From contig NZ_MWVI01000083.1 in the NCBI RefSeq assembly GCF_002087295.1, forward strand, positions 1 to 64,000: 64,000 nt of DNA, read 5' to 3'. This DNA is from Vreelandella lionensis. Lineage in GTDB: Bacteria > Pseudomonadota > Gammaproteobacteria > Pseudomonadales > Halomonadaceae. Below are positions 1-10,146 of the stretch, piece after piece. The notes below the pieces were generated by a model. The model saw only the letters and a program-made list of their open reading frames with translations, ran no database searches and had not been told where the DNA came from. Each line of letters begins with the position of its first letter. Position 1 is the first letter of the stretch. The position numbers and the translations under genes were made by a program.

Positions 1-1305
1 AACCTCGCCCCGGCGGACCTGCCCAAAGAGGGTGGCCGCTTTGATTTGCCGATTGCACTGGGCATCCTCGCGGCCTCCGGCCAAATCCCGGTGGATGCGC
101 TGGAAGGCATGGAGTGCGCAGGGGAACTGGCCCTGGATGGCAAACTGCGGGCGGTGCCCGGTGTGCTGCTATTTCCCCTAGCTACCCGCCGCGCCAACAA
201 AGCGCTGATTGTGCCCCGAGCCTGCGCCGATGAAGCTGCCCTCGCGGGCGATTTACCGGTGCTGCCCGCCGACTCTCTCTGGCAAGTGGTGGCTCACTTG
301 CTGGGCCAGGAGAAAATTCCGCCCCACCAGCTCTCCGCCTCCGTCAAATCTACCGCACCCATGGCGGACGTAGCGGACGTGCGCGGCCAGCATCAGGCCC
401 GCCGAGCGCTGGAAGTCGCTGCCGCAGGAGGCCATAACCTATTGCTCGCAGGCCCACCCGGCACCGGAAAAACCATGCTGGCCAGCCGCTTACCCGGCAT
501 TCTGCCGCCGCTGTCAGAGGATGATGCACTACAGGTGGCGGCAGTGCGCTCGGTATGTGGCTTGGCGCTGGAAGCCGACTGGGGCCAGCGACCTTTTCGC
601 CAACCCCACCACAGCGCGAGCGCTGCTGCACTGGTCGGCGGCGGCTCAAAACCCAAACCGGGAGAAATCTCGCTCGCACACCACGGCGTGCTGTTTTTGG
701 ATGAGCTGCCGGAGTTCTCCCGCAACGTTTTGGAAGTATTACGCCAACCGCTGGAAACTGGGGAAATACATCTCTCCCGCGCCAGCCATGAACGCCGATA
801 CCCTGCTCAATTTCAGCTCGTTGCCGCGATGAACCCTTGCCCCTGCGGGCACCTGGGCGACCCACGCCAACGCTGCCAGTGCAGCGCCAGCCAAATTCAG
901 CGCTATCAGGCACGGCTCTCTGGCCCGCTGTTGGATCGTATTGACCTACAAGTGGAAGTGCCCGCGCTGCCACCAGAGCAGCTCACCGCACAAACTCAGG
1001 GCGAACCCTCCAGCGCAGTGCGCGAGCGGGTGATGGCAGCTCGGGAGCGGCAAATGGCTCGGGGCGCGATCAACAGCCAGCTCAGCGGTAAAGCGCTGGA
1101 AGCCGCCTGCGCCCTTAATGATGAAGAGCGCGCCTGGCTGGCAGGCGTGCTGGAAAAGCTCAAGCTCTCCGCCCGCGCCTACCACCGCGTGCTGCGCGTG
1201 GCGCTGACGCTGGCTGACTTACAGGGCGAACCCAAGCCCTCCCAGCCGCACTTTATCGAAGCCATCGGCTACCGGCAGCTGGATCGGCTATTGAAGGGAG
1301 CTTAA
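1..1305 (+). CDS. comM: ComM/YifB family AAA+ ATPase (5' truncated by window edge)
   Basis: This is the C-terminal part of a Mg-chelatase-like AAA+ protein of the YifB/ComM family. Reading is open from base 1, so the true start lies upstream. A Walker A motif GPPGTGKT is encoded at 451-474 and a Walker B-type VLFLDELPEF near 690-720. A cysteine-rich segment, NPCPCGHLGDP then CQC, follows, as in this family. ComM homologues act as DnaB-like helicases that promote branch migration during integration of transformed DNA; that role is known for the family, not shown here. The stop codon TAA (1303-1305) overlaps the stop of the convergent hydrolase by two bases. The visible part has no frameshift. 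Family assignment is secure; a role in competence in this organism is inferred. Confidence 0.93.
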   Translation, partial: NLAPADLPKEGGRFDLPIALGILAASGQIPVDALEGMECAGELALDGKLRAVPGVLLFPLATRRANKALIVPRACADEAALAGDLPVLPADSLWQVVAHLLGQEKIPPHQLSASVKSTAPMADVADVRGQHQARRALEVAAAGGHNLLLAGPPGTGKTMLASRLPGILPPLSEDDALQVAAVRSVCGLALEADWGQRPFRQPHHSASAAALVGGGSKPKPGEISLAHHGVLFLDELPEFSRNVLEVLRQPLETGEIHLSRASHERRYPAQFQLVAAMNPCPCGHLGDPRQRCQCSASQIQRYQARLSGPLLDRIDLQVEVPALPPEQLTAQTQGEPSSAVRERVMAARERQMARGAINSQLSGKALEAACALNDEERAWLAGVLEKLKLSARAYHRVLRVALTLADLQGEPKPSQPHFIEAIGYRQLDRLLKGA

Positions 1306-2269
1306 TGCACGTTCTCGACAAAGTGATCGAGCGCTTCAAACAACACTTGGCGAATCGGCTCTGCTTCGTTCACCAAGTGGTGGCGCGCCTCCGGGTGGCG
1401 GTGAATCTCTGCATTAGGAAATTTATTCGCCAAAATGGCGAGGTTCCACTCCCAATCCACGGTGAGATCCTGCTCGCCTTGCAGAATCAGCGTCGGCAGC
1501 GGGTTAGGCTCTCGCGCCAGTAGGCGTGGCATCCAGCGGCGCATAGCGGTAATCCAGGCCACGCTTAGCCGTTCTGGCTGAAGCGGGTCTTGGTCGCGTA
1601 GAAAGGCGGTGAACTGCTCGTCGGTGGAGTTGGGGCGATACTTGCGCGGCAACTCTTTCACAAAGGGGCTGGCGATTAAATGCAGCCAGCTGGCCTGGCT
1701 CCAGCGCCAGGGGCGTACTAGCGGTGCCAGCAGCACAATGCCTGCCCATCCGGCCGTGTCGCGGCGGGTGAGCGCGTCGGTGGCGAGCATCGCCGCACCG
1801 GGGCTTTGGCCCACGCCCAGCCCCGGCTTCGGTGCCATGCTGAGGGTCTGCAGCGTCTCTTTCCGGTGCGCCAAGCAGTGCTGGTAATCGTCGAAATCTT
1901 CGATTTCCGCCCGGGGCCGCTGGAAAGCCCGTGACCAGGCAAATCCCACAGCACCACGCGCCAGCCTTTGGCCAGCAGGCAGTTAAGTAAATGGCGGTAC
2001 AGGCCCAAGTGGTCAAAGTAGCCATGAATAACAAACGCGGTGCCGGTGGGCGCAGGTGGGCTCCACACTTGGCACCACAGCGCGAACCGCCCGGTATCAA
2101 TAAACCCGGCGTGCACTTCGCTGGTGTCGTTGAGCAGCGTCTCTAAGCCGTAGTGGCGAAAGTAGTCATGCACAGCTTCCGTTAGCGCATCGCCCGGGGT
2201 TAAGCGGGAGAGCGACGACTCACCTTGCGCCTGCCGAAACAGACCTTCCAAGTGTTGGAAATTATGCAT
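1302..2269 (-). CDS. Alpha/beta hydrolase, lysophospholipase-like (one frameshift)
   Basis: The reconstructed product is about 322 residues with an alpha/beta-hydrolase fold. The N-terminal half contains FVIHGYFDHLG and WDLPGHGLSSGP, the usual oxyanion-region and strand signatures. The second half contains LILQGEQDLTVD and a late histidine in PEARHHL, fitting the Asp and His of the triad. The nucleophile is probably the serine in GVGQSPGAAM, a variant GxSxG elbow. The start at 2269 is chosen because GGAGAG lies about 8-12 bases upstream. A single C appears missing in a C run near 1912, splitting the reading frame. The closest well-known relatives are PldB-type lysophospholipases or monoacylglycerol lipases; the substrate cannot be told from sequence. 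Confidence 0.8.
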
Positions 2270-2407
2270 TAACGTCTCTCCGTGAACACCACACTTCCAT
2301 GGGCTGATTAACAGCACAAATAACAGCGGCGGTGGCGCCCGCTCTTATCATTTGGTCGAGCATTTTACCGCTTTAGGGTCTAGGCTGTTTACATGCCAAC
2401 GCAGATG

Positions 2408-2422
2408 TGGAAGTATTTTCCA
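2408..2422. promoter_or_regulatory. Short inverted repeat upstream of glcB
   Basis: TGGAA and TTCCA are separated by five bases, 66 bases before the malate synthase start. The 218-base gap between the divergent hydrolase and glcB shows no other clear signal. It could be an operator for a GlcC-like or other regulator, but a chance match is possible. Confidence 0.25.
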
Positions 2423-2487
2423 TAATTCAAATTTTACCCTGACCGTGGCAGTCAAACCAACCACGGGCACCTTCACAGGAGAACCCC

Positions 2488-4657
2488 ATGAGCGAGCGTA
2501 TCACGCGTCACCGTTTACAGGTGGCAGCCGACCTAGATCGTTTCATCAACGAGCAGGCTCTGCCGGGCACCGGCGTCGACGAAAGCGCCTTCTGGGCCGG
2601 TGTCGATGCTCTGTTTCACGATTTGACCCCGAAAAACCGCCAGCTGCTCGAAGAGCGCGACACGCTGCAAGAGAAGCTGGACGCTTGGCACCGTGAAAAC
2701 CCCGGCCCGGTCAGCGACATGCCCGCCTACCGCAGCTTCCTGAAAGAAGCGGGCTATTTGGTAGACGCGCCGAATAGCGTGAAAGCCACCACGGCCAATG
2801 TTGACCGCGAAGTCGCCACGCAAGCAGGCCCACAGTTGGTGGTACCGGTGAGCAACGCCCGCTACGCCCTGAACGCTGCCAATGCCCGCTGGGGCAGCCT
2901 GTACGATGCACTGTACGGCACCGACGCCATCTCTGAAGAAGACGGCGCGGAAAAAGGCACCAGCTTCAACCCGAAACGCGGCGAAAAAGTCATCGCTTAC
3001 GCCCGTGGCGTGCTGGACCGTGCCGCCCCGCTGGCCACTGGCTCTCACCGGGATGCCGTTAAGTACACCATCCGCGACGGCCACTTGGTCGTCAGTCTGG
3101 AAGGCGGCCGTGAAACCGGTCTAAAAGACTCCGGTAAGCTGATTGGTTTTAACGGTGATGCTTCCGCCCCCGAATCGATTCTGCTGGCCAACAACGGCCT
3201 GCACCTGGAAATCCAGACGATGCCAACCACTCGATCGGTAAGACCGACCCGGCGCACGTCAAAGACGTAGTCGTTGAAGCCGCGCTGACCGCCATCATGG
3301 ACTGCGAAGACTCCGTTGCGGCGGTGGATTCTGCAGACAAAGTCGGTGTATACAGCAACTGGCTCGGCCTGATGAAGGGCGACCTGGAAGAGAACATCGA
3401 AAAAGCGGCAAAACCTTCACCCGCAAGCTGCACGCCGACCCCACTTGGCAAACCACTGACGGCAACACCGTCACGCTGCCGGGCCGTTCGCTGATGTTCG
3501 TGCGCAACGTGGGCCACCTGATGACCACGCCTGCGGTGCTGGACGAAAACGGCAACGAACTGCCGGAAGGCATTCTGGACGCGGTGGTCACCTCGCTGCT
3601 GGCCCTGCACGACCTGAAGAAAGATGCCGACCAGCCGCGCAACTCCCGCGCAGGCTCGGTGTATATCGTGAAGCCGAAGATGCACGGCCCGAAAGAAGTC
3701 GCCGTCGCCAACGAGCTGTGTGGCCGCGTCGAAGACATCCTGGGCATGAGCCGTGACACCCTGAAAATGGGCATCATGGTCGAGGAGTGCCGCACCACGG
3801 TTAACCTCAAGGCATGTATTGACGAAGCCGCCTCCCGCGTGGTGTTTATCAACACCGGCTTCCTGGAGCGCACCGGTGATGAGATGCACACCGCCATGGA
3901 AGCAGGCCCGATGGTTCGCAAAGGCGATATGAAGAGCGCCGCGTGGATCACCGCCTACGAGAAAAACAACGTGCAGGTTGGTTTGGCCTGTGGCCTGCGT
4001 GGCCGCGCCCAGATTGGTAAAGGCATGTGGGCCATGCCGGACCTGATGCACAACATGTTGGAGCAGAAGATTGGCCACCCGAAAGCCGGTGCCAATACCG
4101 CGTGGGTACCTTCCCCCACAGCGGCGACCCTACACGCGCTGCACTACCACCAGGTAAACGTGAACGACGTTCAGCGCGAGCTGGCAGCCCAGGGCGAGCC
4201 GGACTTCCTGGACGACCTGCTCACCGTGCCGGTAGCGGAAAACCCCAACTGGTCGGATGAAGAGATTCAGCAAGAGCTGGATAATAACTGCCAGGGTATT
4301 CTGGGTTACGTCGTGCGCTGGGTTGAACACGGCGTCGGCTGCTCCAAAGTGCCGGATATTCACAACGTTGGCCTAATGGAAGACCGCGCCACGCTGCGTA
4401 TCTCCAGCCAGCACATTGCCAACTGGCTGCATCATGGTATCGTCGATGCGCCCAGCGTTGAGGAAACCCTCAAGCGCATGGCGAAAGTGGTTGATGAGCA
4501 GAACGCTGGCCCGACTTACACCCCCATGAGCGCCGACTTTGAAGGCTCTACCGCGTTCAAAGCTGCCTCTGACCTGGTGTTCAAAGGTCGCGTACAGCCG
4601 TCTGGCTACACCGAGCCGCTCCTGCACGCATGGCGCCAGGTACACAAGGCTAAATAA
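2488..4657 (+). CDS. glcB: Malate synthase G (two frameshifts)
   Basis: Malate synthase G condenses glyoxylate with acetyl-CoA to malate in the cytosol, in the glyoxylate and glycolate pathways. After restoring two missing bases the span gives 723 residues, the usual length for the G form. Recognisable blocks include the N-terminal region [13 protein letters not shown], the central [15 protein letters not shown], the region [15 protein letters not shown], and the C-terminal [17 protein letters not shown] ribosome-binding AGGAGA precedes the ATG. The first break is near 3218, where Q-I-D-A should be read and a T is missing. The second is near 3411 in an A run. A strong terminator follows. It is monocistronic, with no isocitrate lyase or glycolate oxidase gene beside it. 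Identity is near certain; the breaks are most likely sequence errors. Confidence 0.95.
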
Positions 4658-4678
4658 GCCCTATCGCTTAATAGCCCC

Positions 4679-4711
4679 CAGCCCCAAGGCTCGCGCCTTG
4701 GGGCTTTTTTA
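4679..4711 (+). terminator. Rho-independent terminator after glcB
   Basis: A GC-rich stem AGCCCCAAGGC / GCCTTGGGGCT with a short loop is followed directly by six T residues, 22 bases after the glcB stop. Confidence 0.92.
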
Positions 4712-4828
4712 TTTATGCTGGCTTACGTTGACGTAAAAGCAAAGTGGCGCTGCGGACAACCTCCTCTCTACGACCTGCCCGCAGCATCAGTCCCCGTGCC
4801 TGTAAGAAAATAGCGAGGAATAACAACA

Positions 4829-5245
4829 ATGACCGTGATGACCGCCGAGCAGATTGAGCACTTTTTAGATGAAGTCTTTCCCCAGCGGATGGGCAAGATA
4901 GTGAGCGTTGGAGATATGTGCGCCACCATGCGTTTAAGCATTGGCCATGAGCACCTGCGCCCTGGCCCCCGCGTGTCAGGCCCTACCATGATGGGCTTTG
5001 CGGATGTGGCGCTGTACGTGGCGATACTGGCCCAAATAGGCCCCGAAGCGATGGCCGTGACCAGCGATTTAAACTGCCACTTTCTACGCGCAGCCTCCGG
5101 CGACCACGACATTATTGCCCACGCCAAGCTGATCAAGCTGGGCCGCCGCCTGGCGGTGGGCGAAGTGCAGATTTTCTCCGCCAGCGATGACACGCGCCCC
5201 GTGGTGCATGTCACCGCCAGCTATGCGCTGCCGGATAACACCTAA
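4829..5245 (+). CDS. PaaI-family hotdog-fold thioesterase
   Basis: This intact 138-residue protein has the hotdog-fold thioesterase pattern: RPGPRVSGPTMMGFADVALY in the first half (helix region carrying the catalytic acidic residue) and SDLNCHFLRAA in the second. Such enzymes hydrolyse acyl-CoA or related thioesters in the cytosol; phenylacetate-pathway PaaI is the best known, but no paa genes are nearby. A GAGGAA ribosome-binding site precedes the ATG. It is convergent with the aldehyde oxidoreductase operon, leaving 37 bases between stops. The substrate is unknown. Confidence 0.8.
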   Translation: MTVMTAEQIEHFLDEVFPQRMGKIVSVGDMCATMRLSIGHEHLRPGPRVSGPTMMGFADVALYVAILAQIGPEAMAVTSDLNCHFLRAASGDHDIIAHAKLIKLGRRLAVGEVQIFSASDDTRPVVHVTASYALPDNT

Positions 5246-5282
5246 GCTGCCAAACAGCGCCGTCGTTCACGCCTTAACGCGC

Positions 5283-7465
5283 TCAACTCACTTTGGGGAG
5301 CTGGTCAATCAGCCGATCCAGCGTCATCGGGTAGTCGCGTACGCGGATGCCGGTGGCGTTATAGATCGCATTCGCCACGGCCGCCGCGACGCCACAGATG
5401 CCCAGCTCCCCCACGCCCTTGGCTTTAAGCGGCGTCGAGGCGGCGTCGGTGGTATCCAGGAAAATCACCTCCTGCTCGGGAATGTCCGCATGTACCGCCA
5501 CCTCGTAACTGGCGAGGTCGTGATTGACGAAAAAGCCGCGCTCCACATCGGGGGTGAGTCCCTCCATCAAGGCGCTGCCCACGCCCATGGTCATCCCCCC
5601 AATCACCTGGCTGCGCGCCGTGACCGGGTTGAGGATCCGCCCCGCGTCGCACACCGCCAGCATACGGCGCACTCGAGTTTCGCCGGTATGGGCGTGTACG
5701 GCTACTTCAACAAAGTGCGCGGCGAAGGTGCCAATCTGCAGCGTGCCTTTGAAGTCTCCAAAGTGGATGGTGTCTTCTGCCACCAGCTCTTCGCCATCAG
5801 CCACCTCCGCAAGCGCTACCTCGGTGGTGCCTGCGATCACCATGCCCTGTTCAAACCGCGGCGCGTTCATACCAAGGCGCTGAGCAATCTCCTCTTGAAG
5901 CTTCAAGCAGGCCACGTAAACACCGGCGGTGGCGCTGGCGGCACCGAACTGCCCGCCGGAGCCCGACGAGACCGGGTAGTCGCTGTTGCCCAACCGCACC
6001 TCCACGTCATCTAGCGCCAACCCCATGGCTTCCGCGGCGGTTTGAGCAATAATCGTGTACGAACCGGTGCCGATATCGGTCATATCGGTCTCGACCACCA
6101 AGCGCCCAGCCTGCAAGCGCACCCGAGCGCCGGAATCCATGGTGGGCGCGCCGCGATAAGCCCCTGCCATGCCGTGGCCGATCAGCCACTGCCCTTCCCG
6201 CTGGCCGCCTGGGGTGTGGTTGCGCGCCTCCCAGCCAAACGCCTCGGCCCCTTTTTGCAGGCACTCTACGTAGTGGCGGTCGCTAAACGGTTTGCTGGGG
6301 TCTTCCGGGTCGACTTGTGTGTCATTGAGGATGCGAAATTCTACCGGGTCCATGCCCAGCTTCTCGGCCATTTCGTCCATGGCGATTTCCAACGCGGCAA
6401 GGCCGGAGGCTTCGCCGGGGGCGCGCATATCCGCCGACTCGGGCAGGTCCATCTCGATAGCCGTATGGGCCACGCGGCGGCTTGCACCGGCGTAAAAGGC
6501 GCGGGTTTGGTTGACCGGGTTCTCGCCGCTGCCGCCGGGCAGCGTATGGGAGAACGCTGAGTGGTCGAAGGCGGTAATCCGGCCCTCGGCATCGGCGGCA
6601 ATACGCAGGCGCTGAACAGTACCGGAGCGGTGGGTGGCGTTGTTGAACACCAGCGGGCGCGGTAGCGCGAGCTTAACCGGCCGCCCAGCAGCCCGAGAGC
6701 CGAGCGCGGCCAGCACGGTATCTGCCCGCAGCCAGAGCTTGCCGCCAAAGCCGCCGCCCACGTAGGGGCTCTCTAGACGAATGGTCTCAAGGTCGATAGC
6801 AAAGGTCTTGGCCAGCGCTTTGCGGGTCCAGGCTATCATCTGGTTGGAGGTCCAAACCGTCATTTTCCCGCCATCCGACCAATCCACGATAGAGGCGTGA
6901 GGCTCCATCATGGCGTGGCTTTGGGAAGCCGTGCGGTAGGCTTCATCCAACGTTACCGCTGCGTTTTTAAAGGCCGCATCCACATCGCCCACGTCAGAGA
7001 GCGGCTCGTCGGGTGTTTGCTGCTCCCAGGCGGCGTCTAAATCAACACGCCTTGCTCTTCTTGGTAGCGCACCTCGATCAGTGCGGCGGCACTTCGCGCC
7101 TGCTCTAAAGTGTCGGCCACCACCACGGCAATGGCTTGATGGTAGTGGGCAACGGTATCGCCACCAAACAGGCGCGCCACGTTGCTTTTGGCCTGCGCCA
7201 GCGGTTCTATTTCTAGAGTGGTGACCACCGTGGCCACCCCAGGCGCGGCGCGGGCGGCTGTGGCATCCATGTGGGTAATGCGCCCTTTGGCGATGGTAGC
7301 ACATAGCGGGTAGCCCACCAGCTGGTGGGCCGCTACGTCATGGCGCTCGTAGGCGTAGGGGGCTTGGCCGGTCACTTTGAGCGCGCCATCGATGCGCGCA
7401 TGGGGCTTGCCGACAATACGGGCGCGGTCAAACAGGTTATCGTCGGTCGATTGATTGAAATCCAT
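5283..7465 (-). CDS. paoC: Molybdopterin-binding subunit of PaoABC-like aldehyde oxidoreductase (one frameshift)
   Basis: This is the large catalytic subunit of a xanthine-oxidase-family molybdoenzyme. The reconstructed length is 727 residues, close to E. coli PaoC (about 730). Domains in order are the aldehyde-oxidase a/b hammerhead (about residues 15-130), then the Mo-cofactor domain with YVGGGFGGKLW and ADMRAPGEASG. The C-terminal KGVGELGICG contains the glutamate expected to be catalytic. The frame breaks near 7040, where one T seems missing (EEQGV then DLDAAW). The gene lies three bases after paoB, in the order paoA-paoB-paoC as in E. coli. PaoABC is a periplasmic aldehyde detoxifier in E. 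coli; here no signal peptide is seen on this subunit, as expected if it travels with PaoA. Subtype by similarity is strong, substrate inferred. Confidence 0.88.
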
Positions 7466-7468
7466 CGG

Positions 7469-8420
7469 TTACTCCTCGGCCAGCAGCGCGGCGAGCGTTC
7501 GCTCTGCCAGGGTCAGCTTGTAGGCGTTCTCTTCGGTCGGGCGGGCACCATCCAGCAGCTCAGCCATCACCGCGGCTGCGCCTTGGGGCAGCGCGGCATC
7601 CGCAGCATCGCGCCGCCAGGGCCGTGGGGCCACACCGCCCAGCGCCACGCGCCCCGTGCCGTCCGGGGCGTGAATCAGCGCCACTGAGACCAGCGCAAAG
7701 GCGTACGAAGAGCGGTCGCGCACCTTGAAGTAGGCATGGCGCCCTTCCATCGGCGCGGGCAGCGCCACCCCGGTAATCATCTCGCCCTTGGCCAGGACGT
7801 TTTCTACCTCGGGGGTATCGCCGGGCAGCTGGTAGAACGATCTAGTGTCAGGCTGCGGGTCTCGCCCTCGGGGGTAACGGTTTCCACGCGGGCATCCAGC
7901 GCTTGTAGCGCCACCGCCATATCGGAGGGGTGCGTGGCAATGCACACATCAGAGGTACCAATTACGCCGAGCTGCCGGGTGGTCGCGCCCTTTTCCCAGC
8001 GCCGCGCAGCCAGCGCCCGGTGAGCGCTTATTGCAGGGCATGGCGGTGTCGTAAAAATAGGGGCAGCGCGTGCGCTGCAGCAGATTACCGCCGGTGGTGG
8101 CTTTGTTGCGCAGCTGGCCAGACGCCCCAGCCACCAGCGCCCGGCTCAACACGCCATAGGCTTTGCGCACGCGTGGGTCGGCCGCCAGGGTGCTATTGCT
8201 GACCATCGCCCCCACCCGCAGGCCACCCTCTTCCGTAGCGGTAATGTCGTTTAAGCCGGTGCCGCGCACATCGATCAGGTGCAGCGGGGTTTTCGATCTC
8301 GTGCTTCATTAAATCCAGCAGGTTGGTGCCGCCGGCAATGAATTTCGCGCCCGGCACCTCGGCCGCGCGGGCCGCTGCTTCGGCGGGGCTAGACGCCCGC
8401 TCGTAGGAAAAGGCTCTCAT
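7469..8420 (-). CDS. paoB: FAD-binding subunit of PaoABC-like aldehyde oxidoreductase (three frameshifts)
   Basis: This subunit carries FAD and passes electrons between the Fe-S and acceptor sites. It begins MRAFSYERA and has the FAD-binding [15 protein letters not shown] near residues 25-40. It also contains [22 protein letters not shown] and [13 protein letters not shown]; these paired cysteine segments bind an extra [4Fe-4S] cluster in E. coli PaoB. The ATG overlaps the paoA stop by four bases (ATGA), indicating translational coupling. Three breaks are visible: an extra G near 8286, an extra G in a G run near 7996, and a missing T near 7838. With all three corrected the protein is continuous at about 316 residues. 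Three errors in under 1 kb is extreme for a gene with otherwise perfect motifs. Confidence 0.86.
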
Positions 8421-8983
8421 GCGCGCTCCTTGGCAACCTGGGGAATGGCCTTGAGGATGTTGGCGTAAGCGCCGCAGCGGCAGAGGTTGCCCGACATCCG
8501 CTCGCGAATCTCGGCATCGGTGATCTCGATAGGCGCGGTGAGATCCGCCGTGACATGGCTGGGAATATTGGCGGCGATCTCCTGCAATACGGCGTTGGCC
8601 GAACAGATCTGCCCCGTCGTGCAGTAGCCGCATTGGAAGGCGTCGTTATCCACGAACGCCTGCTGCATAGGGTCTAGATGATCTACCGTACCCAGGCCTT
8701 CGATGGTGGTGATCTCGTCACCTTCGTGCATCACTGCCAGGGTGAGACACGCGTTGATGCGTTCGCCATTCACCGACACGGTGCAAGCGCCACACTGGCC
8801 GTGTTCACAGCCTTTTTTGGAGCCGGTGAGCGCTAGATGTTCCCGCAGGGTATCCAGCAGCGTGGTGCGGTTATCGAGCGTTAAGGTGTGCTGGGTGCCA
8901 TTCACCACCAGCGTCACGGTCGAGCGCGGCACTTCTTGCGGTGCCTGATCGCGGCGCTGTTCAGCGCTATTTGAAGCGTTCAT
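8417..8983 (-). CDS. paoA: 2Fe-2S subunit of PaoABC-like aldehyde oxidoreductase
   Basis: This intact small subunit holds two [2Fe-2S] clusters. The N-terminal ferredoxin-like domain has [11 protein letters not shown] plus a following cysteine (INACLTL). The C-terminal helical domain has [10 protein letters not shown] and GNLCRCGAY. The start at 8983 is preferred over the longer open frame because AAGG lies upstream and the product, 188 residues, begins just before the conserved domain. E. coli PaoA has a twin-arginine signal. Here the N-terminus [13 protein letters not shown] has an RR pair but no following hydrophobic stretch, so export is doubtful unless the start is further upstream. It is the first gene of the operon. 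Confidence 0.88.
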   Translation of the reverse strand: MNASNSAEQRRDQAPQEVPRSTVTLVVNGTQHTLTLDNRTTLLDTLREHLALTGSKKGCEHGQCGACTVSVNGERINACLTLAVMHEGDEITTIEGLGTVDHLDPMQQAFVDNDAFQCGYCTTGQICSANAVLQEIAANIPSHVTADLTAPIEITDAEIRERMSGNLCRCGAYANILKAIPQVAKERA

Positions 8984-9085
8984 AAATCGGTGCCTTCCCT
9001 GCTCATTGCTGTTGCTTATCAACGGTCTCGCCCCTTCAGCATAGACATAAATCGGCGGCAGCGACCTGACGCGTGCCAAGCGGCT

Positions 9086-9119
9086 GCGCTACGCTTAGCG
9101 CAACGACCCGCGCTAAGCG
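9086..9119. promoter_or_regulatory. Inverted-repeat operator candidate between paoA and xdhC-like gene
   Basis: CGCTTAGCGC (9092-9101) and its exact reverse complement GCGCTAAGCG (9110-9119) are separated by eight bases, and a further half-site GCGCTA lies at 9086-9091. They sit in the 168-base divergent gap, just before the ribosome-binding site of the plus-strand gene. A shared regulator of both transcripts is a reasonable inference, but no regulator gene is adjacent. Confidence 0.4.
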
Positions 9120-9151
9120 GGCAGGGTGACTGACGAAAGGACGCAATATTG

Positions 9152-10141
9152 ATGCAACACTTGGATCGGCAGGTGATTGAACACGCCCTGGCGTGGTGCC
9201 AGCAGGGCCGCCCTTTTTGGCTCTGCACGGTGCTGGCTACCTTTGGCTCCTCTCCTCGCGAGCCGGGCTCCTGGATGGCAGTGAACGAAGCAGGCGAGGC
9301 CATTGGTTCGCTGTCCGGGGGCTGTGTAGAGGAGGACTTTCTCCAGCGCGTCAAAGAGGGGGCGTTTGAGCGCCCGGTGACGGTCATCCGCTACGGCGAC
9401 CCGGACGACGTTCAAGGAGCTAACGTGACGCTGCCCTGCGGTGGCATCTTAGAAGTATTAATTGAGCTCCTGCACGCGACTCAAGCCACCGAAGCACATC
9501 TCACCACGCTGCTGGCGACGCTAGACGGCCAGCAGCCGCTGGTGCGCCATGTCGACCTCCCCAGTGGGCGCTTTGGCTTTCACAAGGATGCCTCGCTTGG
9601 CCCACGGGTTTACCGTGAGCAAGTGCAGGGGGAATCCGAGCGCATCTACCTACGCGTTGCCCCCGCCAGGCGGTTAATTATTGCGGGCATCTCCGCCATT
9701 ACCGCCCCCTGTGCGGCCTTTGCCGTCACGCTCGGTTTCGAGGTGATCGTCTGCGACCCGGACGCCACCGCCTGCGCGCAGTTCTCCGTGCCCGGCGCGG
9801 TGGTTAAGGCAGCGCTGCCGTCCCAGTACATCGCCTCCGGCGCTTGCCATGGGGCGACGGCAGTGGTGGCGCTCACCCACGACCCGCGCATCGATGACTT
9901 GGCCATGATGGAAGCCGTATGCACACCTGCATTCTATATTGGCGTGATGGGCTCTCAGCGCACCTCCACCGCGCGGGCCGAGCGGCTGATACGCTCCGGC
10001 GGGCTCACCCAAGCGCAGGTGAAGCGCCTGCATATGCCCAGTGGCCTAGCGCTGGGCAGTAAAACTCCGGCGGAAATTGCCCTGGCGGTCATGGCGGATA
10101 TCGTACGGGTGCAGAACGGGAAGGCCGTCGATGAGCTTTAA
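9152..10141 (+). CDS. XdhC/PaoD-type molybdenum cofactor insertion protein
   Basis: This intact protein of about 329 residues has the XdhC family layout. The N-terminal XdhC/CoxI domain has FGSSPREPGSWMAV and GSLSGGCVEED. The C-terminal Rossmann-like domain has IIAGISAITAPCAAFA and GVMGSQRTSTAR. Proteins of this family bind and protect the molybdenum cofactor, help sulfuration and insert it into xanthine-dehydrogenase-type enzymes; E. coli PaoD is the partner of PaoABC. The ATG at 9152 follows GAAAGG; a TTG at 9149 is an alternative. It is divergent from paoABC and followed after five bases by the MocA-like gene, so all five genes probably serve one enzyme. Confidence 0.88.
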   Translation: MQHLDRQVIEHALAWCQQGRPFWLCTVLATFGSSPREPGSWMAVNEAGEAIGSLSGGCVEEDFLQRVKEGAFERPVTVIRYGDPDDVQGANVTLPCGGILEVLIELLHATQATEAHLTTLLATLDGQQPLVRHVDLPSGRFGFHKDASLGPRVYREQVQGESERIYLRVAPARRLIIAGISAITAPCAAFAVTLGFEVIVCDPDATACAQFSVPGAVVKAALPSQYIASGACHGATAVVALTHDPRIDDLAMMEAVCTPAFYIGVMGSQRTSTARAERLIRSGGLTQAQVKRLHMPSGLALGSKTPAEIALAVMADIVRVQNGKAVDEL

Positions 10142-10146
10142 TTGCC

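Noticed and set aside
350..973. 207-codon open frame antisense to comM
   Set aside because: It has no ribosome-binding site or recognisable family and lies fully inside a clear gene on the other strand; such frames are common in high-GC DNA.
2341..2487. Possible small gene upstream of glcB on the plus strand
   Set aside because: The open frame at 2352-2696 overlaps glcB in another frame and has no start signal; the gap reads as non-coding.
3200..3420. Programmed frameshifting in malate synthase and other broken genes
   Set aside because: No slippery heptamer with a downstream structure recurs at the breaks. Shifts go in both directions and hit families never known to use frameshifting.
3149..4078. 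309-codon open frame antisense to malate synthase
   Set aside because: Shadow of the high-GC coding frame. It shows a biased composition rich in His/Val/Gly, with no domain and no start signal.
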